Numbered from the stretch's first letter, positions 35,379-46,998 are shown. The stretch is 46,998 bases of DNA from Azoarcus sp. (GCA_020725025.1 DYFV01000038.1:1-46998), one strand, 5' to 3'. A program made the numbers and translations. Notes: generated by a model from the sequence alone, not told the origin.

Positions 35379-36316
35379 CGTCGATCTTTTCCAGCCTGGC
35401 GCACCATCCGGATGGCCGAGAACATCGCACTCGGCTGCGTGACGGCGCTGTCGAAGGGATGATCGGCCTGCCCCACGAAGGTCAGGATCCGATCGACATA
35501 GGCGCGGGTCTCCCGATAGGGCGGCACCCCGCGATAGCGGTCGACCGCGCCCTCGCCGGCATTGTAGCCGGCCGCGGCCAGGGCGACGTCGCCGCGGAAA
35601 TAGGCGAGCAGCCAGCGCAGGTAAGACAGCCCGCCCTTGATGTTGTCGCGCGGGTCGAAGGGGTTGCGCACGTTGAAGCGGGCCGCGGTGTCCGGGATGA
35701 GCTGCATCACGCCCATCGCCTTCTTCGGCGAGACCGCGACCGGATTGAGGTTCGATTCGGTAATGGCGATGGCGAGCGCCAGGCGCGGCTCGATCCCGTA
35801 GCTCTCGGCGAGCTCCACCACCAGGCGCGCGACCGCCTGCCGCTCGGGCGGGAGCGAGCGGATGTGCTCGTCGGGACTCCACGAGGCATCCACCGCCCGC
35901 GCCATCATCCTGTTTCGCGGGTGCAGGCAGTCCGGCACCTCGCCGGTATAGGTGCCGGTGAAGCGCATCATCCGTAGCGCGTGGGCGTCGCCCAGGAACG
36001 CCGCCATCGCGAAGAGCGTGCCGGCATACCCGTCGTTGCGGGGCAGGCCGCGCCCGTTGGCGTACATCCAGCCAAGCGCGTACATCGCCTCGGGCTCGCC
36101 TAGACGCGCCGCCTGGCAGTAGAGGGCCGCGGCCTGCTCGGGATCGCGTGCGATCCCTTCGCCGTGCTCGAGGGCCCGGGCCCGTTCGATCAGCGGGTGC
36201 GCCGTGCCGCCCGGCGCGGTATCGGCTGCGCCTGCCGGGCCGACTGCGAGCGCCGCGGCAACGAGGCAGGGGGCAGCAAGGGCAGCGCGGCAGGCTGCCG
36301 GATCGAGCATCTCCAT
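35375..36316 (-). CDS. Lytic transglycosylase (SLT domain) with Sel1-like repeats
   Basis: A 313-residue exported protein. A signal peptide is at about 1-31 (ending GPAGAADTAPGG). Residues about 45-120 hold Sel1-type repeats (AAALYCQAARLGEPEAMYALGWMYANGRGLPRN). The SLT fold follows with catalytic Glu in LAIAITESNLNP, the VSPKKAMGVMQLIP motif and AAAGYNAGEGAV. It cleaves peptidoglycan between MurNAc and GlcNAc. AAGGAGG lies 6 bases before the ATG. Its position beside exopolysaccharide genes suggests a role in making passages through the wall, but general wall turnover is equally possible. Confidence 0.9.
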   Translation of the reverse strand: MEMLDPAACRAALAAPCLVAAALAVGPAGAADTAPGGTAHPLIERARALEHGEGIARDPEQAAALYCQAARLGEPEAMYALGWMYANGRGLPRNDGYAGTLFAMAAFLGDAHALRMMRFTGTYTGEVPDCLHPRNRMMARAVDASWSPDEHIRSLPPERQAVARLVVELAESYGIEPRLALAIAITESNLNPVAVSPKKAMGVMQLIPDTAARFNVRNPFDPRDNIKGGLSYLRWLLAYFRGDVALAAAGYNAGEGAVDRYRGVPPYRETRAYVDRILTFVGQADHPFDSAVTQPSAMFSAIRMVRQAGKDRR

Positions 36317-36406
36317 GGTCGTCCTCCTTGTTCTTCCGTTCTAGAAGTGCGGTGGGTTCCGACCGGTCCGGTGCCGGAGTTGGGGTAGTGGTGTTACATC
36401 ATGGGG

Positions 36407-37687
36407 CTAGAGCCGCCAGACGGTGACGCCGGCAGCGGCGAGCGCCTGCGGGTCGTAGCACGACTTCACGTCGGTGAATACGCCGCCGGGAAGCAGCTTC
36501 CCGGTCAGCCGGGCGAGCGGCATGTCGAGATAGGCCTCGTGGGCAACCGCCGCAACCATGGCGGCAGCCTTCGGCAGCTCGTCCCAGCTCCGCAGTTGGA
36601 CGCCGTACTCGTGCATGGCCTCGTGGGCGGCGGCGACGGGATCATGGACGTGCACCCGGCAACCGAAGCTCTCGAGCTCCCGGATCACGTCGATCACCCG
36701 GCTGTTGCGCAGGTCGGGGCAGTTTTCCTTGAAGGTCAGCCCGAGCACGATGACGTCGCAGCCTTTGATCGAATGCCCCGCCTGGATCATCTCCTTGACG
36801 GTCTGCTCGGCCACGTACTTGCCCATGCCGTCGTTGATGCGGCGGCCCGCCAGGATCACCTGAGGGTGATAGCCGATCATGTCGGCCTTGTAGGTGAGGT
36901 AATAGGGGTCGACGCCGATGCAGTGGCCGCCGACGAGCCCGGGGCGGAAGGGCAGGAAGTTCCACTTGGTGCCCGCGGCCTTGAGCACCTCGAGGGTGTC
37001 GATGCCGATGCGGTGGAAGATGAGCGAGAGCTCGTTCATGAGCGCGATGTTGAGGTCGCGCTGGGTATTCTCGATCACCTTGGCGGCCTCTGCGACCTTG
37101 ATGGAGCTTGCGGCATAGACGCCGGCGGTGATGACCGAACCGTACACCTCCTTCACCTTCTCGAGGGTCTCCGGCGTGTCGCCGGAGACGACCTTGACGA
37201 TGCGGGTGAGCGTGCGCTCGCGGTCGCCCGGGTTGATGCGCTCCGGCGAATAGCCGACGAAGAAGTCGCGCTTCCAGGTGAAACCCGATTCGCGCTCGAT
37301 GATCGGGATGCACACCTCCTCGGTGGCGCCGGGGTAGACGGTCGATTCGAAGACCACGATCGCACCGCGCTTCATGTTGCGCCCGACCGTCCTGGACGCC
37401 CCGACGAGGGGGGTGAAATCGGGCTGGTGGGCCGCGTCGACCGGTGTGGGCACGGCCACGATGATGAAATCGGCCTCGGCGATCGCTTCCGGCTCGGTAT
37501 GGCAACTGAGATGGCAGGCGGCGCGCAGGTCTTCGCTCGACACCTCGCCGGTGGGATCGACGAAATCGCGATAGGACGCCACCTTCTCCTGGGAAAGATC
37601 GAAGCCGATGGTGCGGAATTTCTTGCCAAATTCGACGGCGAGCGGCAGTCCGACATAGCCGAGGCCGATGACGGCGAGGGTGGTCAT
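36407..37687 (-). CDS. Nucleotide-sugar dehydrogenase (UDP-HexNAc 6-dehydrogenase type)
   Basis: A 426-residue enzyme of the UDP-glucose/GDP-mannose dehydrogenase family. The NAD-binding Rossmann motif GLGYVGLPLAVEFG is at residue 8. STVYPGATEE, the central helix (AEAAKVIENTQRDLNIALMNE) and the catalytic Cys segment GLVGGHCIGVDPYYL follow, then the UDP-binding C-terminal domain. It resembles the TviB/WbpO group that oxidises UDP-N-acetylhexosamines to uronic acids; UDP-glucose cannot be excluded. The ATG at 37687 has GAGGAA upstream and the standard N-terminus. It follows prsT by 41 bases and supplies acidic sugars for the polymer. Confidence 0.9.
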   Translation of the reverse strand: MTTLAVIGLGYVGLPLAVEFGKKFRTIGFDLSQEKVASYRDFVDPTGEVSSEDLRAACHLSCHTEPEAIAEADFIIVAVPTPVDAAHQPDFTPLVGASRTVGRNMKRGAIVVFESTVYPGATEEVCIPIIERESGFTWKRDFFVGYSPERINPGDRERTLTRIVKVVSGDTPETLEKVKEVYGSVITAGVYAASSIKVAEAAKVIENTQRDLNIALMNELSLIFHRIGIDTLEVLKAAGTKWNFLPFRPGLVGGHCIGVDPYYLTYKADMIGYHPQVILAGRRINDGMGKYVAEQTVKEMIQAGHSIKGCDVIVLGLTFKENCPDLRNSRVIDVIRELESFGCRVHVHDPVAAAHEAMHEYGVQLRSWDELPKAAAMVAAVAHEAYLDMPLARLTGKLLPGGVFTDVKSCYDPQALAAAGVTVWRL

Positions 37688-37728
37688 GTATCGGGTTCCT
37701 CTTTGTTGGGTTCGGGGTGAATGCGAGA

Positions 37729-40538
37729 TCACAATCCCTGGCGCAGCGAAGTCGCCTCGGCATGCAGCGGCGTGCCTTCGCGCGCCTGCTTGAGCACGGC
37801 GTCGATTTCCTGGCGGGCGTCGTCCTTGCGCTCGACCTTGAGGTAGGCGCGCGCCAGGTTCAGCCGCAAGGCGCCGACGCCCGGTGCGAGCGAGACGGCC
37901 TTCTGCAGGTTGGCGAGACCTTCTTCGCGGGCACCGCGCTCGATCTGCAGCATGCCGATGGTGTCGAGAATGGCGGGGCTGTCGGGCGCCAGCGCGAGGG
38001 CGCGCTCGGCGATCGCGATCGCTTCCGGGTCCTTGCGCTGTCCGGCGACCCAGGCGAGATTGTTGAGGACAAGCGGGTTGTCGGGGCGGACCTCGATCAT
38101 TTCCCGATAGAGCTTTTCGGCGTCGTCGAGGCGCTTCTCCGCCAGGGCGCGCTCGGCCAGGTAGCCGCGCATCACGAGGTCGCGCGGCTGCGCGCGCAGC
38201 CAGCTCGCGGCGAGCTTGTCGGCTTCGGCGCGCTTGCCCGCGCCCATCTGCGCCGAGTGCAGCTTGACGGCGATGTTGCCCGCCTCGGGCGACTTGTCGA
38301 GCGCCTTGCGGAGCGCCGGCACGGCGTCGCCGGGCTTGCCCGCCGTCAGATGGATGTCGCCCTCGAAGACGAAGCCGGTGACCTCGTCTGGGCGCTGCTT
38401 CTGCACGGTGCGCGCCACTTCCACTGCGTCCTCGATGCGCCTGTCCTCGACCATCAGGGAGATCAGGCGCTGCTGCGCATCGATCTGGTCCGCCTTGAGG
38501 CTCAGCGCACGGCGCAGACTCTGCTCGGCCCCGGCGCGGTCCTTGACCAGGCGCTGCACGTCGGAGAGCTCGACGAGGGGCCTGGTCGCCTTCGGCTGCA
38601 GGCTGACCAGCTTGTTGAAGGAGGAGATCGCCTGCTGATGGTCACCGACGGCGGCCTGGACCCGTGCGAGCGTGCCGATCGCGAGGGGATCGTTGGGATT
38701 GGCGCTGGCGATCTCCTGCGCCAGGGTGAGCGCCTTCTTGTTGTCCTTGGTGGTCAGGTGATGCCGCGCGAGCGCGACCTTGGGCGCGACGGCCGCGGGA
38801 CTCGCGCTCACCGCGCGCTCGAGCACGGCCTGCACGTCCTCGGCCTTCGCCCCGCTGCGGGCGAGCAGATCCGCGAGCACGAGGTGTCCGTCCACGCTGC
38901 GCGGATTGTTCGAGATGAAGCGCTCCAGGCGTTTGCGGGCGTCTTCCGGGCGCTTCTCGGACAGGTCGATCCGCACGAGATTGATCGCCGCGGCCAGCAG
39001 ATCGGGCTTGAGCTCGAGCGCCTTCTCGAAGGCCGCCCGCGCGCCGGCGACGTCCTTCTTCGCCATCAGGACGCCGCCCTTCAGGTTGTAGGTCTGCGGA
39101 TTGTCCGGCTGCTTCTGCTCGAGTTGCTGCTGGGCAGCCAGTGCCTGATCGAATTCACCGCGGCGCAGGTGCGCGAGAATCAGCGCGGTCTCCGCCTGCC
39201 CGGTATTGCCCTCCAGCTCGGAGGCGGCCTCCAGGTCGGAGAAGGCGCGGGTCGCATCACCGCCGATGAGGCGTGACACGCCGAGGCGGGTGCGCGCCAC
39301 CGCGTCGTCCGGATCTCCGGCCGACGCCTTTTCGAGATACTCGGAGGCGCGCGCGAAATCGCCGTTCGCGAGATGGATCTGGCCGGCCAGGGTCAGCGTC
39401 GCCTTGTCGCTCACGCCCTCGTCGAGCATCGGCTCCAGGGTCTGCAGGGCGCGTGCGGGCTCCCCGGAGGCGAGCTGGGAGAAGGCGAGCAGGCGCCGGG
39501 TGAGCGGCTGAGCCGGCACGCGCGCGAGGACCAGTCCGAGATGCTGCTGCGCCCGCACGTGGTCCTTGAGACGCACGTAGACGGCGCCCGCGAGCACCTG
39601 GGCGGGCAGAAAGTCGGGCGCGACGGCCAGCGCCGCCTCCAGCCCGTCACGGGCCTCGGGAAGACGGTTCTTCCGGAAGTCGATGAAGGCCTGCAGGTAG
39701 AGGGTGAGCGGATGCTTCGGCGCGGCCTTCTTCATCTCGGCCAACCGCTGCTCGGCCGCATCGAGCTTGTTCTCCCGCAGCAGGAGGGAAACCAGCGCGA
39801 AATGGTAGTTGACCGCACCCGGCTTCTCGCGCACCGCGTTTTCGAGGGCGGCAGCCGCGTCGTCCGCCTGGTCGCGGGCGATCAGCACGTCTCCCCGCAG
39901 CGCATGGCCGTCGGCGACGTCGGGCTGCTTCGCGACGGCGGCATCGGCTTCGCGCATCGCACCGTCCAGGTCTCCGCGCACCAGCTTGGCACGGCCCAGT
40001 CCGATCCGCGCCCACACGTCCTCCGGATTGGCGGCGAGCGCCGCCTCGTAGGCGAGACGCGCCTTGTCGATCTCGGACTTGCTCAGATGGGCGTCGCCCA
40101 CCGCGGCCAGGAGACGGCCCTGAGCGACCGGATCGTCCAGCTTGCGCCCCGCGAAATCCTTCAGAACCTGATCGAACTCGCCTGCCTGGACGAGCACCCG
40201 CGCGAGAGCCGGCGCCACCTCCTTCTCGGGGTAGCCGAGCTCGGCGGCGCGCCGGAACTCCTTGATCGCGCCCTGGATGTCGCCCTGGCGCTGGTTCACG
40301 GTGCCGAGCAGGTAGCGCGCCTCGGCGATGGAGCCGTCCTTCTGCAGCGCGTTCTTGAGCTGGATGCCGGCAGCGCTGATATCGTCCTTGGCCAGATACT
40401 CCTTTGCCGACGCCAGCATGGCATCCGGACTGTCGTTGCAGCCGGCGAGCAGGCCGGCACAGATGGCAACCGTGGCGAGCGGGCGGGTGAAGCGCAGCCG
40501 GCGCGCAGCTGCGGTGGATACCTTCGACTCGGGCACGT

Positions 40539-40542
<4 letters not shown>
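37729..40542 (-). CDS. prsT: PEP-CTERM system TPR-repeat lipoprotein PrsT
   Basis: A 937-residue lipoprotein. The signal peptide ends in lipobox LLAGC near residue 35, so it is probably anchored in the outer membrane facing the periplasm. The rest is an almost unbroken array of tetratricopeptide repeats (around twenty; for example DVWARIGLGRAKLVRGDLDGAMREADAAV and PLVLNNLAWVAGQRKDPEAIAIAERAL). Length and layout match the PrsT family found next to prsK/prsR in exosortase-type exopolysaccharide loci. It probably acts as a scaffold in polymer synthesis or export. Its ATG overlaps the prsR stop. Confidence 0.93.
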
Positions 40543-41889
<1,347 letters not shown>

Positions 41890-41897
<8 letters not shown>

Positions 41898-44016
41898 GAT
41901 GTTCGCCAATCTGTTGGAGTGCTGTCTGGAGCGCCGGGACTCGCGCCCCGTGCGCATCGGTGCGCACCAGGCGCGGCAGGGTCACGGTCACGGTTGTGCC
42001 GTGGCCGACCCGGCTGTCGAACTCGATGGTGCCCGCGAGCTCCCGTATGTACTGCTGCGTCTCATATACGCCGATGCCCATGCCGCTCGACTTGCTGCTG
42101 TGGAACGGCTTGAACAGGCGTTCGCGCATGAATTCGGCAGTCATCCCGCATCCGCGGTCCTCGACCATGATACGCACCGAAGCGCCATCGGGACTACCCA
42201 CATGTACTGCCACCTTGCCGCCCTCGGGGCTCGCATCGATCGCATTCTGCACCAGATGGCCGATGACCCGCTCGAGCCGTTCGGGGTGACCGAGGACCTC
42301 CAGCGGCCCCCTGGCCAAATGCGGTTCGATTATGCACCTATGGTGTCGCCTCGCGGTACAGACCCGCTCGACGAGGGCGGCGACGTCGACCGCGCGCGGC
42401 GGATCGACCGGTTTCTTTTCCTGGAGCTGTGCCATCAGCTCTCGCATGCGAGTCTCGACGTGGGCGACTGTCTCAAGCATGTCGGCCTGGAAGGCGGGAT
42501 TGTGCTTGTGACGCTCGGCGTTCTTGAGCATCAGGGAGAGTTGCGCCACGAGGTTCTTCAGGTCGTGCACGACGAAGGCAGACATGCGGTTGAACGAATC
42601 GAATTTCCGCGATTCGAGCAAGGCCTCGGTCGCCTGCATGCGCGCGAGATAGCTCGCGGCCTGGCGCTCGGCCGTCTTGAGGAGATCGAGAACCTCCCAG
42701 TTCACTTCGAGCGGAGCGCGTGGGACGTTCAGCACCACGAAGCCCACCAGCGTGCCATCCGTCTTGAGCGGCACCACCAGCCATGCGTCGGCCATGGAAG
42801 AGAGCCACAGCGGCAGTTCCAGATCGCCGTAGTGCGCCCTTCGGGCACGATACTCCTCGAGGTTGAGGACCCATTCGCGCTCGTCCAGGAAGCGGCAGAA
42901 GGGGCTTCCCGCCTCCTCCACGCCGTCGCACGGCGGGTGATTCAAGCGGGCATGCATGGTGTAGCGCCCGCTGCCGTCGTTGAGCCAGATCGCTCCACCG
43001 GAGCTTTCCACCAGATCGGAGAGCGCCTTGATCACCGACTGGCCGAGATCCAGCGGACCGTCGGCCATCGAGAGCGCCTGGGTGAAGCGCAGCCATTCGG
43101 TGCGGTAATCGTACCGGTAGGGGAAAAGGTGCTTGCTGAGGAACACCCGCAGTCTCGCCCGCAGCGAGCCGGAGATCACGAACACTCCCAGCAGGAGCAA
43201 TCCGCCGAACAGCAGGGTCAGCTGCAGCGCACGCCCCCAGTCCCCGCCGAAATAGCGCACGTAGTAGCCGGCGCCGGCGATGACCAGCAGGTAGGCGCCC
43301 GAGACGGCGAGCGCCGTGGAATGGAACACCATCTCTCGAGAGACGGCAATCTTGATCGTCCACGCGGGGTTGCGTGCCGCCGAAATTGCGACCAGGGGCA
43401 CCACCAGAGAGTGCGCGACTCCGCGGACGCTCCAGACGTGAACATCGAGGCGGCCGAAGAGGAATCCGTCCGCGAACATGTAGAGCTCGAAAATATAGCC
43501 GGCAGCCAGTCCCAGGCAGAGGGGCTTCAGGCCCCAGCGGAATTCCTCGGGGAGACCGCGAAACAGTTGTTCGACGAGCACCAGCCCGAAAACGGCGCTG
43601 GCGAGGAAGGTGACGAGCAGAAGGCGCGCAGGCGTCACGCCGATCGAGACCTCGAATCCTGCGAGCACGACGGCGGCCATCTGAGCGAGAACCACCACGG
43701 TGGCAACCACCAGAGGCCAGCGGACGCGCCGTGCGCCGAGCGGCTGAAGCAGGACGAAGAGGAACGCGAACCAGCAGCCGCTTCGCACGACATCCAGCAC
43801 GCCGGCGAGCTGGCTCAGCCACCCGCTCGGAAAGAGGATGAACAGCGTGCTCGCGATTGCCCAGACCGCGCTGCTCGCCACTGCCAGCAGCAGCGCCCCC
43901 CCGGGAACACCGCCACGCCAAGCGCGCAGGAGGTAGAGACCGAACAGCACGTAAACCGCGGATGCAATGGCATAGCCCCACACCGCGACGTCGGTTGCAT
44001 CACCCTCCATGCTCAC
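41890..44016 (-). CDS. prsK: PEP-CTERM system sensor histidine kinase PrsK
   Basis: A 708-residue inner-membrane kinase. The first 285 residues hold about eight or nine hydrophobic helices. A GAF-like domain covers about 310-460. The phospho-acceptor is H484 in FVVHDLKNLVAQ, followed by an ATPase domain (HLVQNAIDASPEGG, VEDRGCGM, GMGIGVYETQQYI). The unusual HDLKN box is typical of the PrsK family. It probably senses a membrane or envelope signal and phosphorylates PrsR encoded next. Two nearby Met codons (44016 and 44010) could both start it. Confidence 0.94.
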
Positions 44017-44101
44017 CTCCCACGCGGCATTCTCGCATCCGACTCCGCAACTCGGGATCCCCCGACCCGGGTATTCTCCCCGGGTGGAGTCCCCACAGCG
44101 G

Positions 44102-45499
44102 TCAGTGCGCCCCCTCGCCGGTGAGCACCACCCGCACGGTCTCGAAGAGCACCAGGGTATCGAGCACCAGGGAATGGTTCTTCACGTAGTAGAGGTCGTA
44201 TTGCAGCTTCTGGATCGCGTCATCGACCGACGAGCCGTACTGATAGCGAACCTGCGCCCACCCGGTCACACCCGGCTTCACCGAATGGCGGACCGAGTAG
44301 AACGGAATTTCGCGCGCCAGCTGGTCGACGAAATAGGGCCGCTCGGGCCGCGGCCCGACCAGGCTCATGTCTCCCTTGAGCACGTTGAAGAGCTGCGGAA
44401 GCTCGTCGATCCTGAGCTTGCGGATCACGGCACCCACACGGGTCACCCGATCATCGTCCGAGGACGCCCAGCGGGGCTTGCCGTCGCGCTCGGCGTCGCG
44501 GCGCATGCTTCGGAACTTGATCACTCGAAAGACGCGGCCGCCGAGTCCGACGCGCTCCTGGAAATAGAAGATCGGAGCGCCATCCTCGAACAGGATGCAC
44601 AACGCGGTGACGAGCATCACGGGCAACGCCACCACGATGAGGACGGCCGAGACCAGCAGGTCGAAACAGCGCTTGACCAGCGTACGAGCCCAGCCCTGCC
44701 GAAACCCGTCCCCGAAGATCAGCCAGCTCGCCTTGAGCGAATCGATCCGGACCTGGCCAAGCACGCGTTCGAAGAACGAGGAAAGCTCGATGACGCGGAC
44801 ACCCCGTAGCTTGCAGTCGAGCAGCTCACGAATCGGCAACACTCCGCCCCGGCGCTGGCGAACGGCGACGATGATCTCGTTGATGCGGTGCTCCCGGACC
44901 AGATCGAGCAAGCCGCCGCTCGGGCAGAGCACCCGGCGCGGATCCGCTTCCGGCGAGTCCTCGCCCGCCGGCAGATAGCATCCCACGATATCGAGCCCGC
45001 TCTGCGGATGCACCGGATGGCTGAGCGCCTCCTCGACCGCTGCGGCATCCGCTCCGGTTCCGATGATCAACACACGCGGGGCGAAAAGCGAGCCGGCACG
45101 CCGCCTGTTCACGAAACCCCGCATGAGCAGCACGAGGCCGAGCAGCAGCAGCACCGAGATCTGCATCGCCTCCGAAGCGAAGTGATTCCAGGGCAGCGTA
45201 CTGAACACTCCGTAAGCGACGGGAATGCTGACCAGCACCGAGAAGGCGACGCGGACCACAGCGTCCCGGCTGGACACACGTCCGGCAGGAAGCCGATAGA
45301 GCCCCATCGCGCCGTTGAGAAGAATCATCGCGATCGCGAAAAGCAGCGCTGAGGGCACGATAAGCCGCCAGTCGGGCGTCGCGGTCCCATGGAGCTGGAG
45401 CACGACCGCAAGGACGACGGCAATGAACAGCACCAGGGCGTCGAAGACGACCTGCTGGAGCACGTGCAGCGGGAAGAAGTGGCTGAACACCTTCAACAT
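44102..45499 (-). CDS. PEP-CTERM/XrtA-type polyprenyl-phosphate sugar-1-phosphate transferase (TIGR03013 family)
   Basis: A 465-residue initiating glycosyltransferase. The N-terminal half has four to five membrane helices and a CoA-binding-like Rossmann segment ([17 protein letters not shown]). The C-terminal catalytic part is the bacterial sugar-transferase domain: [59 protein letters not shown] and [11 protein letters not shown]. It loads the first sugar phosphate on undecaprenyl phosphate to start the exopolysaccharide repeat. It lies 85 bases upstream of prsK in the same direction and is probably the first gene of this transcript. Confidence 0.93.
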   Translation of the reverse strand: MLKVFSHFFPLHVLQQVVFDALVLFIAVVLAVVLQLHGTATPDWRLIVPSALLFAIAMILLNGAMGLYRLPAGRVSSRDAVVRVAFSVLVSIPVAYGVFSTLPWNHFASEAMQISVLLLLGLVLLMRGFVNRRRAGSLFAPRVLIIGTGADAAAVEEALSHPVHPQSGLDIVGCYLPAGEDSPEADPRRVLCPSGGLLDLVREHRINEIIVAVRQRRGGVLPIRELLDCKLRGVRVIELSSFFERVLGQVRIDSLKASWLIFGDGFRQGWARTLVKRCFDLLVSAVLIVVALPVMLVTALCILFEDGAPIFYFQERVGLGGRVFRVIKFRSMRRDAERDGKPRWASSDDDRVTRVGAVIRKLRIDELPQLFNVLKGDMSLVGPRPERPYFVDQLAREIPFYSVRHSVKPGVTGWAQVRYQYGSSVDDAIQKLQYDLYYVKNHSLVLDTLVLFETVRVVLTGEGAH

Positions 45500-45820
45500 G
45501 GCGGCACCCCGATTTCTCGTTCAGACCGGCACAAAGCCGCCGCGCGCCTCATTCGATGAAAGCATTGCCGGCGCGACCGCAGTGCCTCCGGCATACGCGG
45601 TTGGAAGTTCTGAGGACGATAGCGCAGGTCGGCTCGAACGCCCGTGAAGTGCGTCACAGGCCGACGCATGTCGGCCGAGGAGCGTTCTGCCAGACTTGCC
45701 TAGGACATTTTCGCTTGCCGTCGTCATTATGCCTCCGGATTTTTTTCGGCGCCAGCCCGGCCGGTGACGAAAGGCGCGAAGTGAGAAGCGCGGGCGCCAC
45801 GGCGCCCTCCTTGGGCAACG
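45500..45820. other. Intergenic region with palindromes upstream of the sugar transferase
   Basis: About 320 bases without a gene. GGCCGAC-GCAT-GTCGGCC (45659-45676) and GGGCGCC-AC-GGCGCCC (45792-45807) are perfect inverted repeats; the latter is close to the 3' end of the hydrolase gene and may end its transcript. A run of seven T (about 45738-45744) is not part of a hairpin. Confidence 0.5.
45573..45587 (-). promoter_or_regulatory. Possible sigma-54 promoter of the sugar-transferase gene
   Basis: On the minus strand AGGCAC-TGCGG-TCGC keeps the GG-N10-GC spacing of RpoN promoters (consensus TGGCAC-N5-TTGC) with two mismatches. It lies about 74 bases before the gene, in a locus that encodes a sigma-54 activator. 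In such GC-rich DNA a chance match is quite possible. Confidence 0.3.
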
Positions 45821-46771
45821 TCACGCGTCGTTGCGCAGCGCCGCCTTCAATGCCCCGGCGGCATGCCGAACCGTCCTGCCAGCCTCGGGAAAATACTTCC
45901 CGAGTGTGACGAAACCGTGAATCATTCCCATGACATTGAGATGCTCCACCGTACCCCCCTCCGATCGCACCCGCTCCGCGAACGCGAAGCAGTCGTCCAC
46001 GAGCGGATCGTATTCGGCGGTGACGAGCAGCATCGGCGGAAGCTCCGCCAACGAGGCGGCGCGCATGGGCGACGCACGCCAGTCAGAGTACTCACCCGTC
46101 GGAAGGTAGCGCGTGAAGAACCAATGCAGGCTCTCCCGATCCAGGAAGTACCCGTCCGCGTAGCGTTCCCGCGATGCCCGGGTGCTCACGATCTCCGTAC
46201 ACGGATAGATCAGCAGCAGGAAAGCCGCATTCATCGTGCCGCGCTCTCGCATGAGCAGGCTTGCGACGATCGCCAGCGTCCCACCCGCGCTATCGCCGCC
46301 CAGGGCGATGCGGGCCGTATCGACCCCGAGGAGCCCGCCGTTGCCGGCGCACCACCCCGCCGCGAGGACCGCGTCGTCGATCGCTGCGGGAAAGGGGTGC
46401 TCAGGAGCGAGGCGGTAGTCGACCGAGAGCACCGCGCACTTGGAGCCGTTCGCGAGTTCCCTGCAAAACACGTCGTAACTCTCGATGTCGCCGACGCACC
46501 AGCCGCCCCCATGAAAGTACACAAGCAAGGGCAAGAGTTCATCCGGCGGACACTCCAGCGGCCGGTACAGGCGCGCGAGAAGCGTCGTCCCGTCCGGACG
46601 CGGGATCGGAACCTCCATCGTCGCAGCCACCGGCGGTCGTTCCGGGCGAAACGCGTACAGCAGCTTCTGGAACGAGTGCCGAGCCTGGGCCACCGACAAC
46701 TCGTGAAAGCGTGGGGCCCCCACGCGATAGACCATTTCCAGAAGGGCGACGGCTTGTGCAGTGGGCGGCAT
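45821..46771 (-). CDS. Alpha/beta hydrolase of the hormone-sensitive lipase family
   Basis: A 316-residue esterase-like protein. The oxyanion motif HGGGW is at 87-91, the nucleophile S161 in GGDSAGG, D255 in AEYDPLVDD and H285 in GMIHGF, giving a full catalytic triad. YRLAPEHPFPAAIDD is the usual HSL segment. No signal peptide is apparent, so it should be cytoplasmic and hydrolyse short acyl esters; the substrate is unknown. It is co-oriented with the exopolysaccharide genes but separated by 320 bases, so a shared function is not implied. Confidence 0.88.
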   Translation of the reverse strand: MPPTAQAVALLEMVYRVGAPRFHELSVAQARHSFQKLLYAFRPERPPVAATMEVPIPRPDGTTLLARLYRPLECPPDELLPLLVYFHGGGWCVGDIESYDVFCRELANGSKCAVLSVDYRLAPEHPFPAAIDDAVLAAGWCAGNGGLLGVDTARIALGGDSAGGTLAIVASLLMRERGTMNAAFLLLIYPCTEIVSTRASRERYADGYFLDRESLHWFFTRYLPTGEYSDWRASPMRAASLAELPPMLLVTAEYDPLVDDCFAFAERVRSEGGTVEHLNVMGMIHGFVTLGKYFPEAGRTVRHAAGALKAALRNDA

Positions 46772-46927
46772 CAGGACCTTGCGGGAAGAGCTCGTTCATC
46801 GAAAGCGGAGCCCTGGATGCTAAATGAAACGAGCGACTCATTCTAGCTGCGAGCCGACTCGAATGGGATACCCGCCGACAGGTACGCTCCTGCCGTGATC
46901 CGGGGAGCAGCGGCGAGGCCGTAAACG

Positions 46928-46958
46928 CACAAAGCCGCCCGAATTGGGCGGCTTTGTG
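46928..46958 (-). terminator. Terminator of the rRNA operon
   Basis: A 13-bp perfect stem (CACAAAGCCGCCC with its complement, loop of 5) lies 12 bases after the 5S end on the minus strand. Confidence 0.85.
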
Positions 46959-46970
46959 TTGGGTGTAGGT

Positions 46971-46998
46971 AGTCTGACGATGACCTACTTTCGCACCC
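46971..46998 (-). rRNA. rrf: 5S ribosomal RNA, 3' end only
   Basis: Read on the minus strand the last 28 bases are GGGTGCGAAAGTAGGTCATC then GTCAGACT, the typical 3' end of a betaproteobacterial 5S rRNA (GCGAAAGTAGG segment plus closing helix strand). The terminator follows directly. The rest of the rRNA operon (16S, 23S) should lie beyond the right edge. Confidence 0.87.

Noticed and set aside
46772..46927. Promoter with TAGAAT box upstream of the hydrolase
   Set aside because: A -10-like TAGAAT exists on the minus strand at 46840-46845, but no acceptable -35 lies at the right distance.

Overview
The window is high-GC chromosomal DNA of a betaproteobacterium, probably of the Rhodocyclales/Nitrosomonadales type. 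The grounds are the rplU-rpmA-obgE-proB order, the glycolate oxidase operon under a FadR-type regulator, and an XrtA/PEP-CTERM exopolysaccharide module (PrsK, PrsR, PrsT and a TIGR03013-type sugar transferase). This placement is inference from gene content; no search was run.

Left part (1-26.2 kb), core metabolism. On the minus strand are the 5' end of pntA, a PP2C-type phosphatase, and a tightly overlapping operon: FadR-family regulator, glcD, a 43-residue membrane protein, glcE, glcF. A perfect FadR-type operator lies 10 bp upstream of the regulator. On the plus strand follow a SulP transporter, rplU-rpmA with promoter and terminator, obgE, proB, an FAD oxidase with a TTG start, a methyltransferase, two FtsX-like permeases with no ATPase beside them, and an acyltransferase of the kind linked to PEP-CTERM/exosortase systems. 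A bidirectional terminator separates these from prpE, a REC plus degenerate GGDEF protein, and acuI (minus strand). Divergent from those are an HDOD protein, LemA, and a GIDE-like membrane protein with an EF-hand loop. Minus-strand uup closes this part.

Middle (26.3-33.8 kb), an integrated element. A tRNA-Arg(CCT) gene carries at its 3' end a compact integrative element of about 7.4 kb, bounded by a near-perfect 22/23-base direct repeat of the tRNA end (26356-26378 and 33739-33760). Its plus-strand module is a P4-type tyrosine integrase, an AlpA-like regulator, a primase-helicase of 763 residues, a 326-bp gap holding 12 copies of a TGCCTC-core iteron arranged in mirrored triplets (a strong origin candidate), a 123-residue protein resembling the primase C-terminus, and an unknown gene. 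A minus-strand pair converges on this module (one gene has a DnaJ-like cysteine cluster). A last small gene follows, with its own palindrome-rich upstream region and terminator. No capsid, terminase or lysis gene is recognisable, so it looks like a phage-satellite or PICI-like element, or a minimal replicating island. This is the most novel part of the window.

Right part (33.8-47 kb), minus strand. A conserved hypothetical gene and a dispersed repeat are followed by an overlapping serine protease/lytic transglycosylase pair. Next come the exopolysaccharide genes: TIGR03013-type transferase, prsK, prsR, prsT (the three prs genes overlap), then a nucleotide-sugar dehydrogenase. Beyond them are an HSL-family hydrolase and, at the edge, a terminator and the 3' end of a 5S rRNA, so an rRNA operon reads into the window from the right. 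Exosortase and PEP-CTERM substrate genes are not in the window.
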